Origin: an uncultured Calothrix sp.
GTDB taxonomy: Bacteria; Cyanobacteriota; Cyanobacteriia; Cyanobacteriales; Nostocaceae
Direction: 5' to 3'
Assembly: GCA_937973965.1 (NCBI GenBank)
Contig: CALJJQ010000047.1
Location: 24,360 to 88,359 of the forward strand
Length of the DNA stretch: 64,000 bases
A program made the position numbers and the translations under genes. Of the stretch, positions 59,223-64,000 are shown in pieces. Within the stretch, counting starts at the first letter, position 1, and each line of letters starts with the position of its first letter. Below the pieces are notes generated by a model. The model was not told where the DNA came from. It did no database searches and saw only the letters and a program-made list of their open reading frames with translations.

Positions 59223-60644
59223 CTAATTCCCGACGGTATGAATTTTTAAAAAGTTAGTACCTCCTGACTGACCCATCGGAATACCTCCCATGACGACAAT
59301 GCGATCGCCTGCTTGGGCAAAGTTGCGTTCAATTAAACATTCATCTACCTGTTTCAGAGCTTGTTCAAAGGTGTCTACAACCCGATCTATTAATAGGGGT
59401 TGGAGTCCCCAGATTAAATTTAATTGGTGGTAAACATGCATACTCGGTGTGACGGCGACTATCGGTGTTTTTAACCGTTCGGCAGCAGCAAGTCGGGAAG
59501 CAAAACCCGTACTGGTAAAGGCAACTATGCAACGTAAATCGAGAGTTTCTTCGATGGCATTGAGGGCTTCGGTAATTGCGTGGGTCTCGGTTTTAACTGC
59601 TGGTGGATATTTGGGAAATTCAATGTCTTTTTCCACGGTGCTGGCAATCCGTGCCATCATTTGGACGGCTTGTACGGGATATTGACCAACGGATGTTTCT
59701 CCTGACAACATCACTGCATCACTACCATCGACAATGGCATTGGCTACGTCGGAGGCTTCTGCACGGGTAGGACGGGGATTGTGAATCATGCTTTCTAGCA
59801 TTTGGGTGGCGGTAATCACGGGGATTCCCCTTTGGTTGCAGCGACGGATGACTTGTTTTTGTACCATTGGCACTTTTTCCGGACTCAGTTCTACCCCCAG
59901 GTCTCCCCGTGCAACCATCACCCCATCACAAACATCCAGGATCGATTCTAAGTGGGCGATCGCTTGGGGTTTTTCTAATTTGGCAATGACGGGTATGTCG
60001 GTTCCTCTGGCTTTGAGCAGTTCTTTGAGGGTACAAATATCTGCGGCTGTCCGCACAAAACTTAAGCTGACCCAATCTACGTTCAGGGTAATCCCAAATT
60101 CTAAGTCTTGTTTGTCTTTTTTGGTCAGGGAAGGTAAACGTAAATTTAAACTGGGAACGTTAACTCCTTTACGATTTTTTAGCAAACCACCACGCACTAC
60201 TTCACAGATTAAGCCGTTATGATTAATTTCTTTGACTGATAATTCTAAAAGTCCATCATCTAATAATAATTGTGTCCCAATTTCTGCTTCTTCTGCAAGG
60301 TGGGGATAATCGATGGGAATTGTATCCAATTGCTGATTAAATTCTGTCATTGGAACCACATTTACCACCATTCCTTCCACTAAATCGATGGCTCCATTGG
60401 AGAGATTACCAACTCTAATTTTTGGCCCTTGGAGGTCTTGTAATATGGTGATGGGATTGTCTATTTCTTGGGATATGGCACGAATTAAGGAAACCACACG
60501 AGCATGTTCGTCATAACTACCATGAGAAAAGTTTAATCGAGCCACACTCATTCCTGCTTCAATTAATTTGCGCAGTATTTCTGGAGAGGCGCTAGCTGGA
60601 CCAATGGTGGATACTATCTTGGTTTTATGGTTTAAAGAACGCAT
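59223..60644 (-). CDS. pyk: Pyruvate kinase
   Basis: It makes pyruvate and ATP from phosphoenolpyruvate and ADP. The 473 residues start MRSLNHKTKIVSTIGPASAS, typical of the family, and show VARLNFSHGSYDEHARVV, the catalytic lysine region VIAKLEKPQAIAHLESILD and the Mg/K site CDGVMVARGDLGVELSPEK. The C-terminal allosteric domain (about 355-473) is present; the extra phosphohistidine-like domain found on some cyanobacterial and Bacillus enzymes (about 590 residues) is absent, so this is the short type. The gene precedes phosphoketolase on the same strand. Cyanobacteria often have a second copy elsewhere. Confidence 0.96.
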   Translation of the reverse strand: MRSLNHKTKIVSTIGPASASPEILRKLIEAGMSVARLNFSHGSYDEHARVVSLIRAISQEIDNPITILQDLQGPKIRVGNLSNGAIDLVEGMVVNVVPMTEFNQQLDTIPIDYPHLAEEAEIGTQLLLDDGLLELSVKEINHNGLICEVVRGGLLKNRKGVNVPSLNLRLPSLTKKDKQDLEFGITLNVDWVSLSFVRTAADICTLKELLKARGTDIPVIAKLEKPQAIAHLESILDVCDGVMVARGDLGVELSPEKVPMVQKQVIRRCNQRGIPVITATQMLESMIHNPRPTRAEASDVANAIVDGSDAVMLSGETSVGQYPVQAVQMMARIASTVEKDIEFPKYPPAVKTETHAITEALNAIEETLDLRCIVAFTSTGFASRLAAAERLKTPIVAVTPSMHVYHQLNLIWGLQPLLIDRVVDTFEQALKQVDECLIERNFAQAGDRIVVMGGIPMGQSGGTNFLKIHTVGN

Positions 60645-60993
60645 AAATTATAAAATTTATCAGGATATACGGCAGAGTCTCTCTATGCTAAAGATGCATC
60701 CTTTATTCACTTGAAACATGTATTTGCACTCCCATTTTCTACCGATAGAAACAAACAGTATTCAATAATATCTAATTTTTAGTAGCAATTTATCTCGATT
60801 TAATTTTACAGAACACTGCCATTATATCTCTTAATATCAATTTTGGAACTCTATTTTATTAAATTCATCTTAAAAAATCTGGGTTAATTAAAGGTTAAAA
60901 TTACCTGATGACATCAAATTTATGGGTTAATTTTTACAGCTAATTAGCGATATATTCGTCAATCTAGCTATTTATCCTGCATTTTAAAGCTGA
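60645..60993. other. Intergenic region upstream of pyk
   Basis: Strongly AT-rich, with no frame and no repeat copy. It must contain the pyk promoter. The following part (60994 onward) is repeat DNA. Confidence 0.4.
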
Positions 60994-61100
60994 TATAGCA
61001 GTCCTAAATGATGCGTAAGAATAGATCAAGTTGAGAATGCTTGTAGACTGAGGCTTTTTCTTTGAGTGTTTTCTCATGAATGATTCTGGATTCCTATATA
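60994..61100 (+). repeat. TATAGCAGTCCTAAATGAT repeat, second full copy
   Basis: This 107-bp stretch matches 33794-33896. Both share 'gaatagatcaag', 'gaatgcttgta' and 'agtgttttctca'. A solo left end is found at 31778 and a solo right end at 32921. Confidence 0.6.
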
Positions 61101-61346
61101 CTATTTTGTCAGGTGCTGCTAATTTCAACTAATCTTAGATATATGCAATGTTGATACAGCATATTTATCTATTTTGTTGATAAAATAAATTTATACTCTA
61201 CAGGCTGATGTGTCTTTCCTTTGGTTTGTGGACGGTTGACAGATGACACGTCTGTTCAAATATTAACCATCCAAGGGAAAAACTGAGTTTCTCAACGTTC
61301 AAAGTATATACCTGCATTTTGAACAAGGGAGCGAAAAGCCTTGACC

Positions 61347-61446
61347 TGGATTTCTCACCGGTAACTTATAAGTATTGAGTGACGGATGAATTTTTCTTCT
61401 ACTCCCTACTCCCTGAAAGTTTTAGGAGTTTGTGAGTAAATCCGGC
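61347..61446 (-). repeat. GGATTTCTCAC repeat, second copy
   Basis: The left end TGGATTTCTCACCGGTAACT and the right end TTTGTGAGTAAATCCGG are inverted. The inside 'ttataagtattgagtgacgg' followed by 'atgaatttttcttctactcc' is the reverse complement of the copy at 3968-4070. It ends about 60 bp upstream of trmB. Confidence 0.6.
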
Positions 61447-61505
61447 TATAGTAAACTCAATTTCTAGGTTACTGATTCGTTACTAAAAACAGGGAGTTGA
61501 AAAAA

Positions 61506-62144
61506 TTGGTAAGAGTACGGGTTCGGCAACATGTTAATCCTCTAGCGCAAAAATATCAATCAGTTCCTCCTCCTTTAGAGTGGGAAAAAATTTTCGCACA
61601 ACCCCATCAACCCCTTCACCTCGACATCGGTTGTGCAAGAGGGAGATTTATCTTGCAAATGGCCGCAATTGAACCGACATGGAATTTTTTAGGGTTAGAA
61701 ATTCGTGAACCCTTGGTAATTGATGCAAATCGAATTCGTGACGAGCAGGGTTTAGGGAATTTACATTATGTCTTTTGTAATGCGAGTAATTCCCTGGGAA
61801 ATATTTTGAAAAACCTACCCCAAGAGACTTTGCAAAGGGTGACAATCCAGTTCCCCGACCCTTGGTTTAAAACCCGTCATGGGAAGCGTCGCATTGTCCA
61901 ACCCCAACTGGTTCAGGACATTGCAGAATATTTAATACCGGGGGGTATGGTATTTCTCCAGTCAGATATCGAATTTGTTCAGGAGGAAATGTGCGATCGC
62001 TTTACGGAAAATCCTGCTTTTGTCCGGGAAAATCAGCAGTGGTTAGTACAGAACCCCCTTCCTGTCCCCACGGAACGGGAGATAGCAACCCTAAATAAAG
62101 GTGAACCTGTTTATCGGACGATTTTTCGCCGTGTTACGCCATAA
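61506..62144 (+). CDS. trmB: tRNA (guanine-N7-)-methyltransferase
   Basis: TrmB methylates G46 in the variable loop of many tRNAs, using S-adenosylmethionine. The 212 residues contain motif [21 protein letters not shown] (about 40-60), [18 protein letters not shown] and the family-specific [20 protein letters not shown] (about 115-135). I chose the TTG at 61506, which gives [15 protein letters not shown] as in other cyanobacterial TrmB and is 9 bases from AGGGAG at 61491-61496. The TTG at 61497 would sit directly against that site. The gene stands alone. Confidence 0.94.
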   Translation: MVRVRVRQHVNPLAQKYQSVPPPLEWEKIFAQPHQPLHLDIGCARGRFILQMAAIEPTWNFLGLEIREPLVIDANRIRDEQGLGNLHYVFCNASNSLGNILKNLPQETLQRVTIQFPDPWFKTRHGKRRIVQPQLVQDIAEYLIPGGMVFLQSDIEFVQEEMCDRFTENPAFVRENQQWLVQNPLPVPTEREIATLNKGEPVYRTIFRRVTP

Positions 62145-62477
62145 TACTGGGTAAACTTGGGTTTGGAATTGTGATTTTCCTCCCATTTTGTACAATAATT
62201 CACAACTGACTTTGCTAAAACTTTATAAATTTGTGATTAAGCTAATTTTGGCGCATTTATACCATTTTGGATTTGAGATTTGAGATTTGAGCTTGGGAAC
62301 CATTTGTTGTATCAGGGTTTCATATTTCTATCTGTCCCATTCTGTTTACAAATTGGTATTAGGAGTTATTTTGCGGGTTGTAAATCGTTGATTTTTCATG
62401 AGCAAAATACTCCCAGCGCTAGGGATTTGCCGTTAACAATTACAAGTTCCAAGGAATATTTCTACGCGGTAAGTTTT

Positions 62478-63797
62478 ATGGCAAAAAAAGTTGTAATTAT
62501 CGGTGCTGGACCGTCGGGACTTTTGCTAGCGCATTATTTACTCAAGCGTGGTGATAAATATCGAGTAGAAATCTATGAACGTCTCAGTGACCCTCGGACT
62601 TTACCATTTGCCCGGGTTCGTACTCATCCTGTAACCCTGAATGAAAGGGGATTGCGAGCATTACGTCATATTGATGGTTTAGTCGAAAGGGTGCGGGAAA
62701 TTGGTGAAGATGTCAACGGAATTGTTTTACATTATCAAAAAGGTAAATACAATCAAGCTCCACGAAAAAGTTTATTAGTAACATTGGACCGAACTAAATT
62801 GGTAATAGCTTTGTTAGAATCCCTCACCAATTTATATGGAGAATCCCGTTTAAATCTCTTTTTTAATTGTCAATGTCAACAAATTGATTTTGAAAATAAA
62901 GCTTTACGATTTCGTCCCAATAGTGAAAAACCTTTAACCCTAATTCCCCATGAATTTACCGTATATTACGATTTTTTAGTCGGAGCAGATGGAGCACGTT
63001 CAACAGTGCGATCGCATTTACTCGGTATTGATTTGTTTGAATGTGACCAAAAGTATATTGCAGCTGACTATAAACCCCTGAATCTGACTGTTCCCGATGA
63101 ATGCATCACCACCATCATCGCAAAAGATAAAATCCACTATTGGTTACACCGTCAAAATACCCTACTTGTTCTCCAACACCAACGGGATCAAACCATGAGT
63201 GGAGTGATTTTATTCCCTCGTCAATACAGTCAAGTTGCAACCTTCATAAGTGTTGCGGAGGTCTTAAAGTTCTTCCATAAAAACTTCCCAGAAATCGGTA
63301 AATTCATGACCGAAGCAGATGCAGAAACCTTTTTAAACCGTCCTCCCTCCAGAATTCTCACAATTCGCTGCAACCGCTATCACCACGAAGACCATGTATT
63401 ATTAATAGGTGATGCAGCCCATGCAGTCTCATCATCCATTAGCCAAGGTTGCAATGCAGCTCTAGACGATGTATTTGTACTCAATAACCTTCTCAATCGC
63501 TACGCAGATAATCTCAAAGTCACATTGCTCCAGTATTCTGCAACCCGTACCCCAGAAGCCCATGCTTTAGTTAATTTAGCAGATTATGCTTTTATGCGCG
63601 AAGGTGCTACGCACCCGCTTCGCTACCGCAATTTACTATTTGAGTTTATAGGTCGGGAATTCGTGATCAAAACCCTTCACCGTCTCTTTCCCTGGGTATT
63701 CCCACCATCTTTAGTCGATTTGCTATTTGATACCACCGTCCCCTACTCGGAAATCTGGAGAAAATACAAAAATTGGTTACATCAAGTGAAAAACTAA
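62478..63797 (+). CDS. FAD-dependent monooxygenase, kynurenine 3-monooxygenase-like
   Basis: The 439 residues show a flavoprotein hydroxylase fold: the FAD motif VVIIGAGPSGLLLAHYLLKR at the N-terminus, the DG motif FLVGADGARSTVRSHLLGID (about 160-180) and the GD motif VLLIGDAAHAVSSSISQGCN (about 308-327). The C-terminal LHRLFPWVFPPSLVDLLFDT resembles the membrane-contact region of kynurenine 3-monooxygenases, but the substrate is not proven. I chose ATG 62478 (MAKKVVIIGAG); the open extension to 62280 has no family similarity and starts in 'gatttgagattt' repeats. Near 63605-63630 the coding sequence contains a repeat-like palindrome. Confidence 0.88.
   Translation: MAKKVVIIGAGPSGLLLAHYLLKRGDKYRVEIYERLSDPRTLPFARVRTHPVTLNERGLRALRHIDGLVERVREIGEDVNGIVLHYQKGKYNQAPRKSLLVTLDRTKLVIALLESLTNLYGESRLNLFFNCQCQQIDFENKALRFRPNSEKPLTLIPHEFTVYYDFLVGADGARSTVRSHLLGIDLFECDQKYIAADYKPLNLTVPDECITTIIAKDKIHYWLHRQNTLLVLQHQRDQTMSGVILFPRQYSQVATFISVAEVLKFFHKNFPEIGKFMTEADAETFLNRPPSRILTIRCNRYHHEDHVLLIGDAAHAVSSSISQGCNAALDDVFVLNNLLNRYADNLKVTLLQYSATRTPEAHALVNLADYAFMREGATHPLRYRNLLFEFIGREFVIKTLHRLFPWVFPPSLVDLLFDTTVPYSEIWRKYKNWLHQVKN
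63605..63629. repeat. Palindromic repeat inside the monooxygenase gene
   Basis: GCGAAGGTGCTACGCACCCGCTTCGC is an imperfect palindrome of the kind seen between genes in this genome (compare the modules at 13620-13700). It keeps the frame, encoding EGATHPLR. Confidence 0.4.
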
Positions 63798-63817
63798 TTC
63801 GATTTTGGATTTTTTAT

Positions 63818-63857
63818 CTCGTCCCGATGCTCCGCGTGGGGACGCATTCCACGAGGG
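63818..63857 (-). repeat. CGTCCCCACGCGGAGCAT palindrome
   Basis: 'ctcgtcccgatgctccgcgt' with 'ggggacgcattccacgag' is the reverse complement of part of the repeats at 20612-20712 and 34412-34507. The rest, to base 64000, holds no gene. Confidence 0.55.
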
Positions 63858-64000
63858 CTACTTACTGCCTGCTACTACGTGCCTTTTTTCACAAAGTAAT
63901 CCAAAATTCAACATTCAGATGACATATCTCTTATTTTTTTTACATATCTACATAAAAAATAAAATATTTTAAGATATTTGCTTAATTTTAAGGTCAAAAT

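Noticed and set aside
59788..60222. A 144-codon frame opposite to pyk
   Set aside because: It is the antisense shadow of a strongly conserved gene, with no start signal or known family.

Overview
The window looks like a piece of chromosome from a filamentous, probably heterocyst-forming cyanobacterium (Nostocales-like). The evidence is: the octamer GCGATCGC (HIP1) recurs through genes on both strands; there is an NDH-1 subunit found only in oxygenic phototrophs (ndhN), a Rubisco assembly chaperone (raf1), a Mg-type hemB, a ferrochelatase with a chlorophyll-binding tail, and a plant/cyanobacterial-type glycogen synthase; intergenic DNA is AT-rich and full of small palindromic repeats and 'ctccctattccc'-like short repeats. 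The genus is inference; nothing here fixes it.

Layout. 1-419 is the 3' end of an unidentified gene. 1282-3874 holds a TPR protein and a cyanobacterial protein of unknown function. 4742-10547 carries hemB and a convergent glgB/glgA2 pair for glycogen synthesis. 10716-15574 has two more TPR proteins around ndhN and a 63-residue small protein. 15600-18180 is cydAB (cytochrome bd oxidase). 18578-22303 has a membrane-anchored unknown, raf1 and an ACT-domain malic enzyme. 22811-26796 has a PEP-CTERM surface protein, a chimeric wreck of Uma2 and DUF4058 genes, and a 541-residue unknown. 26999-31768 has a GH38 alpha-mannosidase, a small conserved protein and miaE. 32311-36128 has a secreted pentapeptide-repeat protein, a barrel-like exported protein, a small membrane protein and an ammonium transporter. 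37191-43796 has purE, nagA, a GltS-type symporter, a membrane protein and tldD. 44117-47875 has ligA, a SpoU methyltransferase and tRNA-Leu(CAG). 47988-55737 is the most accessory part: decayed YoeB toxin, TnpB and DUF2252 genes and an unidentified wreck, between rfbD, an ArsR regulator, a DUF4126 protein, hemH, a methyltransferase and tRNA-Val(GAC). 55858-63797 has a pentapeptide lipoprotein, phosphoketolase, pyruvate kinase, trmB and a FAD monooxygenase.

Functional themes. Carbon storage and flux are well represented (glgB, glgA2, malic enzyme, phosphoketolase next to pyruvate kinase, raf1). Tetrapyrrole synthesis has its second and last haem steps (hemB, hemH). RNA and nucleotide maintenance is scattered (miaE, trmB, SpoU methylase, purE, ligA). 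Most genes look monocistronic; the tightest pairs are cydA-cydB, tldD with its downstream membrane protein (18 bp gap), and pyk-xfp.

The most striking feature is not a single operon but the density of small non-coding elements with inverted ends. By eye I can separate at least eight families, most with two or more copies here. One copy sits exactly where a YoeB toxin gene is broken, and one supplies the stop codon of glgB. I did not find a CRISPR array, prophage, biosynthetic cluster or intact defence island, and I do not claim a new multi-gene system. The best leads are a pair of exported pentapeptide proteins sharing an RECxGCNL cap, the tldD-linked membrane protein, and the repeat families themselves.
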